Part shown: piece by piece, positions 44,525 to 53,311 of the stretch | Layout: each line of letters opens with the position of its first letter | How positions within the stretch are numbered: the first letter of the stretch is position 1 | Source of the DNA: Streptosporangiaceae bacterium NEAU-GS5 | Lineage (GTDB): Bacteria > Actinomycetota > Actinomycetes > Streptosporangiales > Streptosporangiaceae | Reading direction: 5' to 3' | DNA length: 64,000 bases | NCBI GenBank assembly: GCA_017592665.1 | Contig: JAGFNW010000038.1 | Location: 1 to 64,000, forward strand | Program-made: the position numbers and the translations under genes | Notes under the pieces: model-generated | Seen by the model: only the letters and a program-made list of their open reading frames with translations | The model's database searches: none | What the model was told of the DNA's origin: nothing

Positions 44525-46261
44525 AGCGGCGCGGTGGCGCCGTGCAGCCGTGCGCCAAGCGGGAACGCGCCGATCGAGTTGGCCGCGGTGGCCAGCAAGT
44601 ACAGGTCGCTCGGGCTGGGCCGACTCGCCTTGCGCAACGCGGGGAGCCTGGCCAGTATCGGCCTGCCGCGCTCGATGGGGGCGACCCTCGCCAGCGACGA
44701 GATGACCTGCGGATCGTCGGGGGCGGCCAGCCGTTCGATCGCGGCGATCACCGGGAGCCGGGCGTCCTTGGGTGGATTGGAGAAGTACCAGCGTGTGCTG
44801 GTCATGTGCAGCCAGCGCAGCGTGATCGTCGAGCCGTCGCGCACCCGCATCTCGTCGATCACCTCGGCGTAGTCGGACTACCGATCCACGCCCGTCCATG
44901 CGAAATACAGGCCGACGTCGCGGATGTAGGTGATCCGGGATCGATCGAGCGGGGCGAGGTCGGCGTCTTCCGCGCGGGCGACGAGGCGTTCCAGGGCGGC
45001 TCGGTCGCCGAGTTCGAAGGCTGTCGTGGCCGCGTCGATGAGCCGTACGCCACGCCGGGCCGGATCGGCGCTGAGGTAGGCGGCGCGCTCCAGCGCCTCG
45101 AGCGCGAGCCCCGCCGCGCCCCGGCGGCCGGCGCGAATCGCGGCGTCGGCGAGTTCGGCGGCGATGTCCTCGTCGTGGGAGGTCGCGGCGGCCGCCCGGT
45201 GCCAGATCCTGCGGCCGTCGCCCTCGGGCAGAAGCGCGGCGAGCGCGGCATGCGTGTCGCGTACCAGGTCGGCCCCGGCCGACTGGACGATGGCCGACCT
45301 GATCAGCGGATGCCGGAACCTGACGCGCATGCCGTCGGCCACCACCAGTCCCGCGCGGGTCGCCGGGACCAGCGCGGCCGCGTCGACCCGTGTGCCCGCC
45401 AGCAGCGAGGCGGCGGCGATGTTCTCCTCGATCGCGTCGCTCTCGTTGACCGCGGCGACCAGCGCCAGACTTCTGGTGTCGCCGGGCAGTGCGGCCATCG
45501 CCTGGGCGAACGCGTTCCAGCCGCTCGGTGAGGGGCAACCTGCTCGACGCGAGCACCTCCTGGTCCTGCCGGGACGCGAGCGCGGCGAACTCCATCAGCG
45601 CCAGCGGGTTGCCGGCCGCCTCCGCAAGCACCCGGGCGCGCAGCGCGACGCCCAGCTCGGGCGCCACCCTCGTGAGCAGCTCCGCCGCCGCCTGGTCGCT
45701 CAGCGGCGGCACCGTCAGCGCGGGCAGTCCCGAGGCGGCGATCCTCGCCTGGGAGTCGGCGTCGTCACGCAGGGTCGCCAGCAACACGATCGGGTCCGCG
45801 CGCAGTCGCCGGCCGACGAACGCGAGCGCCTCCCAGCTCGGCTCGTCCAGCCAGTGCGCGTCCTCGACGGCGAGCACGACGGGCGTCTCGCCCGCCAGCG
45901 CGGACAGCCGGTGCAGCACGGTCATCGCGGTGCGCAGCGGCCCGCCGTCGAAGTCGCCCGCCGCGAAGCCGGTCTCAGCGAAGCCGGTCTCAGCGAGCAG
46001 CCGGCGCAGTCCTTCGTACGGGACCTGGCCTTCGGCCGGCACGCCGGTCACGGTCAGCACGCGGGAGCCTCGGGCGACGGCCTCAGCGGTGGCGGCTCCG
46101 AGCAGCGCCGATTTGCCGATGCCCGCCGCGCCGCTCAGCACGAGCGCGCCGCCGCCCTCCTTCGCGCCGTCCAGCGATGCCAGCAGGGCCCGCAGTTCGG
46201 CGTCTCGTCCCACGAGGGCGTGCGGTGTCACTCCGCGATGTTCACACCGGATGCACACCAC
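44525..46261 (-). pseudogene. AAA/LuxR-family regulator, frameshifted, with in-frame stop and missing C-terminus
   Basis: The N-terminus is a STAND-type ATPase: Leu-Val-Gly-Arg-Asp-Ala-Glu-Leu, Walker A Gly-Ala-Ala-Gly-Ile-Gly-Lys-Ser and Val-Glu-Asp-Ala-His-Trp-Leu-Asp. At about 45515 the frame shifts by one base (similarity resumes at Met-Ala-Ala-Leu-Pro-Gly-Asp-Thr-Arg-Ser). A TAG at 44880-44878 then interrupts the same frame. Similarity continues past it (Trp-Tyr-Phe-Ser-Asn-Pro-Pro-Lys-Asp-Ala-Arg, Leu-Tyr-Leu-Leu-Ala-Thr-Ala) and is lost near 44525, without the LuxR helix-turn-helix. A 15-bp tandem duplication lies at about 45963-45992. Full-length relatives are about 900 aa. Confidence 0.85.
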
Positions 46262-46319
46262 TGTCCAACTCGCTGCGTTTGTTCCGCACCGACGGATGTC
46301 GGCGGTCCAGCGCTGATCT

Positions 46320-46392
46320 CCTGCGGGTCGTTCACGGCCGGCGATCGCGTTTCATGTCCGCCTCGTACATGTGGCCCCGCCCGCCCAGCTCG
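46320..46392 (-). pseudogene. 3' fragment of a paralogue of the 132-aa gene at 51698
   Basis: The minus strand reads Gly-Gly-Arg-Gly-His-Met-Tyr-Glu-Ala-Asp-Met-Lys-Arg-Asp-Arg-Arg-Pro-stop, matching Gly-Gly-Arg-Arg-His-Val-Tyr-Glu-Ala-Glu-Met-Lys-Arg-Asp-Arg-Gln-Pro-stop at 51698. DNA similarity extends about 20 bp beyond both stops. Nothing else of that gene remains here. Confidence 0.65.
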
Positions 46393-46545
46393 GAGTGGCT
46401 GACACCGTATTTCCAAGGTCGAAACTTGCGATCGAGCCGCAGCGGCAGACAAGTCTGCTCGGGGCGGTCCGTCACCCGAGACCATACCTCTGGACTATCC
46501 GGATAAAGATCAGCAGCCAGGCGATGTCCGAGGTGCGGATTCTGA

Positions 46546-47871
46546 TCACTTCTTTTTTCCCGGCTTGCCGTGCTTATCGGGCTTGTTGGGATGGTTCCCG
46601 TGATCTTTGTGGGCCTTGGTCTTGGAGCCTGGGCCCGGTTTCCGGGGGGTTCCACTTGATTCCTTGCGGGGCGAGACGTGTCGAGACGTATCGGGAACGC
46701 TACGCCTGCTTGCGGGCTTGTGCGTTGGGGTGGGGGTATGGGTGACGGGCTGCCGCGCGACCGAGGTGGTGACCTCGGGCAGAGGAGCCGCGGCGGCCAG
46801 GAGAGGGCTGCCCGTGGGTCGGGCCGGATGGGCGGTCGCGTACGCGACGACTCCCGTGACCAGCCCGCTCAGCACGACCGCGGCGGTGGCCAGGGCGGCC
46901 ACCCGTCTCACCGGCGGTCGTGGACGTGCCGGGACCGGGACCGGGGCCGCGGCTGCGGCTGCGGCCGGGGCAGCGTCGGGCAGCCCACCCACCGCCGTGA
47001 TGGTAGGTGTGGCCTCGGTGCGAGGACCGGCGTCGAGCGGAGAATCGGCGTGGGACAGGACCGAATGCAGGCGAAGTTCGACCTCGCCCGCGGTCATCCG
47101 CAGGGCGGGATCTTTGCGGAGCAGCCCGGCGATGATCGGCGCGAGGACGCCGGCCGCGCGCAGCGGCGGATGGTCGAACATGATGGCGCCCAGCGTCGCC
47201 AGCACGCTGTTGCGGTGAAACGGAGAAACTCCTTCTACCGCGAAGTAGAGGGTCGCGCCGAGCGACCACAGGTCGGACGCCGGCATTGCCAGACCGCCGG
47301 CGGCCCTTTCGGGTGCGATGAACGCGGGCGTGCCGATCAGCGCCCCGGTGCGGGTCAGCTGGGATTCGTCGTCGAGGGTGGCGATGCCGAAGTCGGTCAG
47401 CACGGCCCTGCCATACGCGCCGAGCAGCACGTTGTCGGGCTTCACATCACGGTGGAGCACCCCGGCGTGATGCGCGGCACGCAGCGCGTTCAGCACCTGC
47501 AGGCCGATCTTGGCGACCTGCCGCGGCGGCAGTGCCCCGTCCTCGCGTACGACGGAGCCCAGCGTGCGAGAGGGGACGAGCTCGAGCACGATCCACGGGT
47601 GCCCGGCATCTTCGAAAACGTCGTAGACGGTGACGATACTCGGGTGGTTCAGCCGCCCGGCCGCCCTGGCCTCGCGGAACGTGCGCACCGCGAACATCTC
47701 CTGCTCTGGCCCGGCCAACTCCGGAGGTGTGATCAGCTCCTTGACCGCGACGTCCCGTTCCAGAACCTCGTCCCGGGCCCGCCATACGGCCCCCATGCCG
47801 CCCCGCCCGACTTTGTCTATCAGCCGATAGCGCCCCGCTACGATCCGGTCCGTTTTCTCCGGCTCTGCCAT
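46546..47871 (-). CDS. Membrane Ser/Thr protein kinase with Lys-rich extracellular tail
   Basis: The 441-aa Hanks-type kinase has a glycine loop Gly-Arg-Gly-Gly-Met-Gly-Ala-Val, Lys44 (Val-Ala-Val-Lys), His-Arg-Asp142-Val-Lys-Pro-Asp-Asn and Asp160-Phe-Gly. A Pro/Ala linker leads to one transmembrane helix (about 327-349). The outer part is short and ends in a basic Pro-Asp-Lys-His-Gly-Lys-Pro-Gly-Lys-Lys-Lys tail, not PASTA domains. It may bind anionic cell-wall or lipid partners. ATG 47871; no close neighbour suggests a substrate. Confidence 0.92.
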   Translation of the reverse strand: MAEPEKTDRIVAGRYRLIDKVGRGGMGAVWRARDEVLERDVAVKELITPPELAGPEQEMFAVRTFREARAAGRLNHPSIVTVYDVFEDAGHPWIVLELVPSRTLGSVVREDGALPPRQVAKIGLQVLNALRAAHHAGVLHRDVKPDNVLLGAYGRAVLTDFGIATLDDESQLTRTGALIGTPAFIAPERAAGGLAMPASDLWSLGATLYFAVEGVSPFHRNSVLATLGAIMFDHPPLRAAGVLAPIIAGLLRKDPALRMTAGEVELRLHSVLSHADSPLDAGPRTEATPTITAVGGLPDAAPAAAAAAAPVPVPARPRPPVRRVAALATAAVVLSGLVTGVVAYATAHPARPTGSPLLAAAAPLPEVTTSVARQPVTHTPTPTHKPASRRSVPDTSRHVSPRKESSGTPRKPGPGSKTKAHKDHGNHPNKPDKHGKPGKKK

Positions 47872-48206
47872 GGGTCACCTGCTACCCATTACAGGCGTGT
47901 ACAGGCTGGTACGGGATATCCGGTTGTGCCGGAGTTCACTGAAGACCGAGATCGAGCAGACCCCCGCCGAACTGACGCAGGACGTTCCGCCCGGCTCGGC
48001 CCCCTCCCACGGGAGCGGCGGGGGCGAGCGCGCCGTCGACGGATATGCCTTCGGTAGATCTTCCTGACCGGTCGGATGAACTGAAGGACGTAGGCTTTCA
48101 GATACGAAGTCGTCGTCCTGATCCCGCTGACATGGGATCCAACCATTGACACGCTTCGCGCCGTCCAGACCCCGCGGCTTGATGATCAAGCGCGGAGGGA
48201 CCAGCC
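47872..48206. other. Intergenic region between the kinase and the DUF4383 operon
   Basis: About 335 bp without a recognised gene. TAATGGGTA just upstream of the kinase ATG on the minus strand may be part of its promoter, but no -35 box fits. CGGAGGGACC at about 48194 is the ribosome binding site of the small frame at 48207. Confidence 0.4.
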
Positions 48207-48323
48207 ATGGACGCCACGACATTCCTCCTGAGCCACGAGGCAGGAGCTCTGCCGCTCACCTCGTCGGCAGGAGTCCCGGCGGGCAGCGGGCAACGTATCT
48301 GCGCCGCAAGGAGAAGATCATGA
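48207..48323 (+). CDS. Possible 38-aa coupled small protein or leader
   Basis: ATG 48207 follows GGAGGGACC at good spacing and opens a 38-codon frame whose TGA (48321) overlaps the ATG of the DUF4383 gene by two bases. The peptide is unremarkable except for a basic C-terminus (Cys-Ala-Ala-Arg-Arg-Arg-Ser). I do not recognise it. Translation of it would couple ribosomes to the membrane-protein start. Confidence 0.35.
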   Translation: MDATTFLLSHEAGALPLTSSAGVPAGSGQRICAARRRS

Positions 48324-48781
48324 CGAACGTACGCGCACAAGCAACCCAGACTCACGTCCAACAGGCCGCTCTCGCGGTCGGCGCCGTTTTCCTGCTTGTG
48401 GGGATCCTCGGCTTCATTCCGGGGATCACCACCCAGTACGACACGATGGAGGCGGCCGGCCACCACTCCGAGGCCCTGCTGTTCGGCATATTCCAGGTGT
48501 CGGTGCTGCACAACATCGTCCATCTGCTCTTCGGCGTGGCGGGCATCGCGATGTCCCGCACCTGGGCCAACGCCCGCGCCTACCTCATCGGCGGCGGGGT
48601 CATCTACCTCGTGCTGTGGGTTTACGGCCTGCTCATCGGCCACGACAGCGCCGCCAACTTCGTACCGGTCAACAACGCCGACAACTGGCTGCACCTGCTC
48701 CTGGGCCTCGGCATGATCGTCCTGGGCGTGCTGCTGACCCGCCGCCGTACGAGGCCGCGGACGCACAGGACGAGCGCATGA
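48320..48781 (+). CDS. DUF4383 family membrane protein
   Basis: The 153-aa protein has four predicted helices (about 18-38, 56-84, 92-112, 124-143). It includes Asn-Ile-Val-His-Leu-Leu-Phe-Gly-Val-Ala-Gly and Asn-Trp-Leu-His-Leu-Leu-Leu-Gly-Leu-Gly-Met, the repeated DUF4383 signature. AAGGAGAAGATC precedes ATG 48320. These proteins are frequent in actinobacterial stress regulons, but their function is unknown. It is coupled (ATGA) to the heme-oxygenase-like gene. Confidence 0.88.
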   Translation: MTNVRAQATQTHVQQAALAVGAVFLLVGILGFIPGITTQYDTMEAAGHHSEALLFGIFQVSVLHNIVHLLFGVAGIAMSRTWANARAYLIGGGVIYLVLWVYGLLIGHDSAANFVPVNNADNWLHLLLGLGMIVLGVLLTRRRTRPRTHRTSA

Positions 48782-49770
48782 ACGGACCGGAACTGCCTCA
48801 AGCCCGCGGGCCGCTGTCGGCCGGCGTGATCGCGGCACTCACGCTCGGCCAACCGCCGCCGCGCGTCGGCGGAGCCGACCCTCTCGGGGAAGACCTGCAA
48901 CTCGCCCTCTACCTCTGCTACGAGCTGCACTACCGCGGATTCGACGGCGTCGGCGACGAACTGGAGTGGGATCCAGACCTGCTGCGGACGCGCGGCGAGC
49001 TGGAACGGCTGTTCCTGGCGGCGCTCCGGGGCGGTGTCGCCGGCGGCGACGACGTCACAGGGGCGATGGAACAGCTGTCCATCGAGCCGATCGAAGCGGA
49101 AGGGGTCTCGCATCATCTGCGCGACGACGGCGAACTGTGGCAGCTGCGCGAATACATCGTGCACCGGTCGATCTACCACCTGAAGGAGGGCGACCCGCAC
49201 GCCTGGGTCATCCCCCGGCTGCAGAGCGGCGCCAAGGCCGCGCTGGTGGCGGTGGAGTTCGACGAGTTCGGCGGCGGGCGGGCCGAGCGCATGCACGCCC
49301 GGCTGTTCGCCGACCTGATGGACGAGCTCGGGCTCGACTCCTCCTACGGGGCCTACCTGCGGGTGGCGCCCGCCGAGATGCTCGCGGTCGTCAACATGAT
49401 GTCGATGTTCGGCCTGCATCGCAGCCTGCGCGGAGCGCTGGTCGGGCACTTCGCGGCGGCCGAGATCACCAGCTCGCCCGGCGCCCGGCGGATGGCGCGG
49501 TGCCTGGCCAGGCTGGGTGTCGACCCGCTGTTCTACACCGAACACATCGAGGCCGACGCCGTGCACGAGCAGGTGATGCGGCGCGACGTCATCGGCGACC
49601 TGCTGCGTCGCGAACCCGATCTGGCCACCGACGTCGTCTTCGGAGCACAGGCCACGGAGTGGCTGGAAGGACGCTTCGGCGAACTCGTGCTTGACCGATG
49701 GCGATCCGGCCGCAGCTCACTGCTACTCCAGTCCTCGGGCCTGGGAAACCGCTTCCCCGTGATGCCGTGA
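48778..49770 (+). CDS. Iron-containing redox enzyme family (heme-oxygenase-like) protein
   Basis: The 330-aa helical protein contains Tyr-Leu-Cys-Tyr-Glu-Leu-His-Tyr-Arg-Gly-Phe, Val-Glu-Phe-Asp-Glu-Phe-Gly-Gly-Gly-Arg-Ala-Glu-Arg-Met-His and Tyr-Thr-Glu-His-Ile-Glu-Ala-Asp-Ala-Val-His-Glu. The Glu/His/Asp spacing is that of heme-oxygenase-like diiron oxidases (pfam iron-containing redox enzyme). It is the middle gene of a coupled trio: DUF4383, this gene, hydrolase. The reaction is unknown; C-H or N-oxidation is typical of the fold. Confidence 0.8.
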   Translation: MNGPELPQARGPLSAGVIAALTLGQPPPRVGGADPLGEDLQLALYLCYELHYRGFDGVGDELEWDPDLLRTRGELERLFLAALRGGVAGGDDVTGAMEQLSIEPIEAEGVSHHLRDDGELWQLREYIVHRSIYHLKEGDPHAWVIPRLQSGAKAALVAVEFDEFGGGRAERMHARLFADLMDELGLDSSYGAYLRVAPAEMLAVVNMMSMFGLHRSLRGALVGHFAAAEITSSPGARRMARCLARLGVDPLFYTEHIEADAVHEQVMRRDVIGDLLRREPDLATDVVFGAQATEWLEGRFGELVLDRWRSGRSSLLLQSSGLGNRFPVMP

Positions 49771-50750
49771 CCGCCATTCCAGCCGCTGCAGGCCACCGCG
49801 CGCGGCACGAACGCCGAGCCCGCGTACGCGGCGGCACTATCGCCTATACGACCGCAGGCACCGGCGAGCCCCTCCTGCTCATCCACGGACTCGGCGCCTC
49901 GCGCCGGACGTGGAACCACGTCATCGACGGCCTCGCCACCGCTTACACCGTCATCGCCCCTGACCTGCCCGGCCACGGACAATCAGATGCACCGGCCGGT
50001 GACTATTCCCTGGGCGCGCTCGCCGCATCGCTCCGCGACCTGCTCATCGTCCTCGGCCATCCCTCCGCGACCGTCATCGGCCACAGCCTCGGCGGCGGCG
50101 TCGCCCTGCAGTTCGCCTACCAGTTTCCCGAGCGCACCCAGCGGCTCGTGCTGATCAGCAGCGGTGGCCTCGGCCCACAGCTCACCCCGATTTTGCGTGC
50201 CGCGACCCTGCCGGGCGCGCGAACCGTGGTCGCGGGACTGGCCCTGATACCTCGATCCCTCACCCGGCGAGTCCTATCCGTGGTGTCGTCGATCGCGCCC
50301 GCCCTCCTTCCCCGGACCGACGCCGCCCCGGTCGCCGACACCCTGCGCCGCCTGACCCATGCGGGGCAGCGCCGCACCTTCATGCTTACCGCCCGGACCG
50401 TCATCAACTGGCGTGGGCAGTCCGTCAGCGCGACCCAGCACCTGCGGCAACTCGCCGGCCTGCCCGTACTGCTCGCCTGGGGCAGCGACGACACGACCAT
50501 TCCGCCGCAGCACCACAGAGCCGTAGCCGAAATGCTGACCGATCCGCACCTGTTCGAGATCGACGGCGCCGGTCACTACCCACACGAGACCGCCGCCGAT
50601 CGGCTTCTGCCCGCGCTGCGCCACTTCCTCGATACCACGGCGCCATTCCACTACACCGAAGCCCGCTGGCGCCGGCTACTCACAACCCGGGAAGAAGACG
50701 CACCGCACGCCGGCCGCCATCCTCCAGGGCCCGGCCACCGCACCCCTTAA
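49767..50750 (+). CDS. Alpha/beta fold hydrolase
   Basis: The 327-aa protein has Leu-Leu-Leu-Ile-His-Gly-Leu-Gly (oxyanion), Val-Ile-Gly-His-Ser-Leu-Gly-Gly-Gly (Ser nucleophile), Trp-Gly-Ser-Asp-Asp (Asp) and Gly-Ala-Gly-His-Tyr-Pro-His (His). GTG 49767 overlaps the upstream stop (GTGA), so it belongs to the DUF4383 operon. A long basic C-terminal extension after residue 285 is unusual. Esterase or haloperoxidase-like activity; substrate unknown. Confidence 0.85.
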   Translation: MTAIPAAAGHRARHERRARVRGGTIAYTTAGTGEPLLLIHGLGASRRTWNHVIDGLATAYTVIAPDLPGHGQSDAPAGDYSLGALAASLRDLLIVLGHPSATVIGHSLGGGVALQFAYQFPERTQRLVLISSGGLGPQLTPILRAATLPGARTVVAGLALIPRSLTRRVLSVVSSIAPALLPRTDAAPVADTLRRLTHAGQRRTFMLTARTVINWRGQSVSATQHLRQLAGLPVLLAWGSDDTTIPPQHHRAVAEMLTDPHLFEIDGAGHYPHETAADRLLPALRHFLDTTAPFHYTEARWRRLLTTREEDAPHAGRHPPGPGHRTP

Positions 50751-50808
50751 ACAGATCGCCCTGCAGAGCCCCCGGGATCGGGACCAGCCATCGGGAACGT
50801 AACAGCCC

Positions 50809-51669
50809 TCAGTCGGTGAAGAAATCGGCGAGTGCGGACGCGAGGGCGTGGGGCGCCTCCTCGGCCATGTGGTGCCCGCAGTCGATGCCGCGGCCGCGCA
50901 CATCCGAGGCCCAGTGTCGCCAGATCTCCCGCGGGTCGCCGTAGAGATCTTCCAGGTCGTCCCGCAGCGACCACAACGCCAGCACCGGGCAGCTCAGCTG
51001 CGCACCCGCCGTCCGGTCCGCCTCCTCGTGGTGGCGGTCAAGCGTCAGCCCGGCCCGATAGTCCTCCAGCATTGCCCGCACCACCTGCGGGTTCCTGGTG
51101 GCCTCGCGCCACTCGCGGTAATTGTCCGCCCCCATGGACCGCAGGTCGCCGTGATACCACGCGTCGGGGTCAGCGGTGATGACACGCTCGGGAATGTCGG
51201 GCTGGGCGTAGAAGAACCAGTGCCACCAGCGCGTCGCGAATTGCGCGGTGATGCGCGACAGATGCTCGCTGATGGGAATGCCGTCCAAAAATGCCGCGCG
51301 CCGTACGGCGTGGCCGTGATCGAGGACCAGGCGTAAGGCCACATAGCTGCCCCGGTCGTGCCCGGCCACGGCGAAGCGGGGCTGCCCGAGGGCCTTCATC
51401 ACCGCCAGCATGTCTCCGGCCACGGCACGCTTGGAGTAGCCGGCGTGATCGCTTGTCGGGGCCGGCCCGCGGGAGCGGCCGTATCCTCGCAGATCCGGGC
51501 AGACCACACTGAAACCGCGCTCCACGAGTAGGGGCGCCACCCAATGCCAGGTCGCCGACGTACGCGGATGGCCGTGCAGCAACAGCACCGGCGGACCGTT
51601 CCCACCGTAACGAACGAAGATCGACGCATCGCCGACGTCCATGATCTCGCTGTGGAAGCCGTCGAACAC
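50809..51669 (-). CDS. Epoxide hydrolase/haloacetate dehalogenase-like alpha/beta hydrolase
   Basis: The 286-aa protein carries an Asp nucleophile, Asp105, in Ala-Gly-His-Asp-Arg-Gly-Ser. His-Gly-His-Pro-Arg-Thr (residues 32-37), Asp-Leu-Arg-Gly-Tyr-Gly and a C-terminal Gly-His-His-Met-Ala-Glu-Glu-Ala-Pro complete the pattern of fluoroacetate dehalogenases. Asp rather than Ser in the elbow excludes an ordinary esterase. Start GTG 51669 has CAGGAGGAG upstream. True dehalogenase activity is inferred from family resemblance only. Confidence 0.85.
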   Translation of the reverse strand: MFDGFHSEIMDVGDASIFVRYGGNGPPVLLLHGHPRTSATWHWVAPLLVERGFSVVCPDLRGYGRSRGPAPTSDHAGYSKRAVAGDMLAVMKALGQPRFAVAGHDRGSYVALRLVLDHGHAVRRAAFLDGIPISEHLSRITAQFATRWWHWFFYAQPDIPERVITADPDAWYHGDLRSMGADNYREWREATRNPQVVRAMLEDYRAGLTLDRHHEEADRTAGAQLSCPVLALWSLRDDLEDLYGDPREIWRHWASDVRGRGIDCGHHMAEEAPHALASALADFFTD

Positions 51670-51697
51670 TGCTCCTCCTGGTGATCTGTTCGGCCGT

Positions 51698-52096
51698 TCA
51701 GGGCTGGCGATCGCGTTTCATCTCCGCCTCGTACACGTGGCGCCGCCCGCCCAGCAGGGTGTTCCGGGCATCGCGTTCCAGGGCGCGGAAGACGGCGTAG
51801 TAGCCCTCGTCGTACGCCTCGACGATCTGGAAGGTCCACTGGCCCGGGATGACGTCGCGGCCCACCAGTTCGCTGACCAGCCGGTCGGCCATCTCCGCGT
51901 GCCCGGCCTCGCGCAGCAGTTCAACGGCCCGATCAAGGGCCAGGTCGGCCTGGCCGGTCAACTGGTGGAAGGCGTACAGGTGGCCTCTGGCCCGCTCGAT
52001 GGTCTCCAGCGCGTCGGTCAGGACGCCGACGCCCTCAACGGTGGCGTCCTTGGCGCCTTCAGGCCGCGCATGTGATGGATCAGGTGTGTACGCCAT
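51698..52096 (-). CDS. Conserved hypothetical protein of 132 aa
   Basis: The acidic helical protein has Leu-Leu-Arg-Glu-Ala-Gly-His-Ala-Glu-Met-Ala-Asp-Arg-Leu-Val and Gly-Gln-Trp-Thr-Phe-Gln-Ile-Val-Glu-Ala-Tyr-Asp-Glu-Gly-Tyr-Tyr, ending in a basic Lys-Arg-Asp-Arg-Gln-Pro. I recall similar proteins in actinobacteria but no function. It follows BrkB and a small frame on the same strand, and so probably belongs to that sigma-B-like operon. A relic of a paralogue lies at 46320. Confidence 0.75.
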   Translation of the reverse strand: MAYTPDPSHARPEGAKDATVEGVGVLTDALETIERARGHLYAFHQLTGQADLALDRAVELLREAGHAEMADRLVSELVGRDVIPGQWTFQIVEAYDEGYYAVFRALERDARNTLLGGRRHVYEAEMKRDRQP

Positions 52097-52178
52097 GATC
52101 GCGGCCTACCCGGTCCACGGCCGCCAATGCATCGTCGGCGCCGACGGCCCTGGTGGCCGGGTTCTTCTTATTCACCAT
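52080..52178 (-). CDS. Possible 32-aa small protein within the brkB operon
   Basis: ATG 52178, preceded by GAGGGGACG, overlaps the end of the BrkB gene. The frame runs Met-Val-Asn-Lys-Lys-Asn-Pro-Ala-Thr-Arg to a TGA at 52080, itself overlapping the start of the 132-aa gene. The tight overlaps and ribosome binding site support translation; the product is not recognised. Confidence 0.35.
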   Translation of the reverse strand: MVNKKNPATRAVGADDALAAVDRVGRDHGVHT

Positions 52179-53172
52179 CGTCCCCTCGAGAGCTGAGTTG
52201 TGCTTGTTCGCGCTCGTCCTCGGACATCTTGCGGGTGTCCCTCGGCTCGGCGTACGGCTCCTCAGAAGCCGGTTGACCAGCGGCGATAGCCCGGCCACGA
52301 GCGATCTCGGCGTCGAATTCCACCCCCAGCAACACCGCGATATTGGTGATCCACAACCAGATCAGGAACACGATCACGCCCGCGAGCGCGGCATAGGTCT
52401 TGCTGTAGGAGGCGAAGTTCGCCACGTAGAAGCCGAACGCGACCGAGGCGGCGATCCAGCCGACGACCGCGACGATGCTGCCCGGGGTGATCCACCGCCA
52501 GCCGGGCGGTTTCACGTTGGGCGCGAACCAGTACAGCAGCGCCAGCACGATGATCATCATGATCACCAGGACCGGCCACTTGGCGATGTTCCACACCGTC
52601 ACAGCGGTCTCGCCGGCGCCCAGCAGCCGTCCGGCCTGCTCGGCCAGGGATCCGGTGAACACCACGGCGACCGCCCCGGCGGCCATCATCACCACCAGCA
52701 CCGCGGTGATGGCCAGCCGCAGGGGCAGGGTCTTCCAGATCGGCCGGCCCTCGGGCATCTCGTACATGATGTTGGCGGCGCGCATGAAGGCCGCGACATA
52801 GCCCGATGCCGACCACAGAGCCACGGCGATGCCGATGATCGTGGCGATGCCGGCCGCGCCCTGGCTGCTCTGCAGGTTCTGCAGCACCGTGTCGATGATC
52901 TGCTTGGCCGGGCCGGGGGCGATGGCGCTCAGGTTGTCGGAGATCGGCTTGGTCGCCGACTGCCCGAACAACCCCAGCAGGGACACCACCGCCAGCAGCG
53001 CCGGGAAGATCGACAACACGGCGTAGTAGGTCAGCGCGGCGGCCCAGTCGGTGACCTTGTCCTGCTGGAATTCCTTGACGGTGCGCTTGAGCACCCCCCA
53101 CCACGAGCGCTTGGACAAATCCGTGGGACTCTGCGGCACGTTCGCGGCCCGCAGGTCGTTCTCACCGCTCAT
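52168..53172 (-). CDS. YihY/BrkB family membrane protein
   Basis: The 334-aa protein has six transmembrane helices and the family motifs Trp-Ala-Ala-Ala-Leu-Thr-Tyr-Tyr-Ala-Val-Leu-Ser-Ile-Phe-Pro near residue 43, Trp-Ser-Ala-Ser-Gly-Tyr near 120, and Val-Phe-Leu-Ile-Trp-Leu-Trp-Ile-Thr-Asn near 274. The acidic tail is normal. The family was once called ribonuclease BN but is a membrane protein of unknown function, often stress-induced in actinobacteria. A sigma-B-like promoter precedes it at 53226-53249. Confidence 0.92.
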   Translation of the reverse strand: MSGENDLRAANVPQSPTDLSKRSWWGVLKRTVKEFQQDKVTDWAAALTYYAVLSIFPALLAVVSLLGLFGQSATKPISDNLSAIAPGPAKQIIDTVLQNLQSSQGAAGIATIIGIAVALWSASGYVAAFMRAANIMYEMPEGRPIWKTLPLRLAITAVLVVMMAAGAVAVVFTGSLAEQAGRLLGAGETAVTVWNIAKWPVLVIMMIIVLALLYWFAPNVKPPGWRWITPGSIVAVVGWIAASVAFGFYVANFASYSKTYAALAGVIVFLIWLWITNIAVLLGVEFDAEIARGRAIAAGQPASEEPYAEPRDTRKMSEDEREQAQLSSRGDDGE

Positions 53173-53225
53173 CCTGCTCCGATCTGGTCCGCGCTCGCCC
53201 CGCCGCTGCTTCTGTAGCCCTCCGT

Positions 53226-53249
53226 CTGCCCCTCGAACTCGTGCGTAAC
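53226..53249 (-). promoter_or_regulatory. Sigma-B/F-like promoter of the YihY/BrkB operon
   Basis: Minus strand GTTA (53249-53246), a 14-bp spacer and GGGCAG (53231-53226) lie 53 bp before ATG 53172. The same -10 and spacer length recur before the PRC-barrel and hemerythrin genes. Confidence 0.55.
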
Positions 53250-53311
53250 CGATGCGGTTCTACGGCCGAAGAAGATCTTGACAGGTAGCACTCGTCCGGC
53301 GGGCCGTCCGG

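Noticed and set aside
53279-53289. TTGACAGGTAG resembling the sulfur promoter core
   Set aside because: The match stops after 11 bases, no -10 box follows, and no gene starts downstream in that direction.
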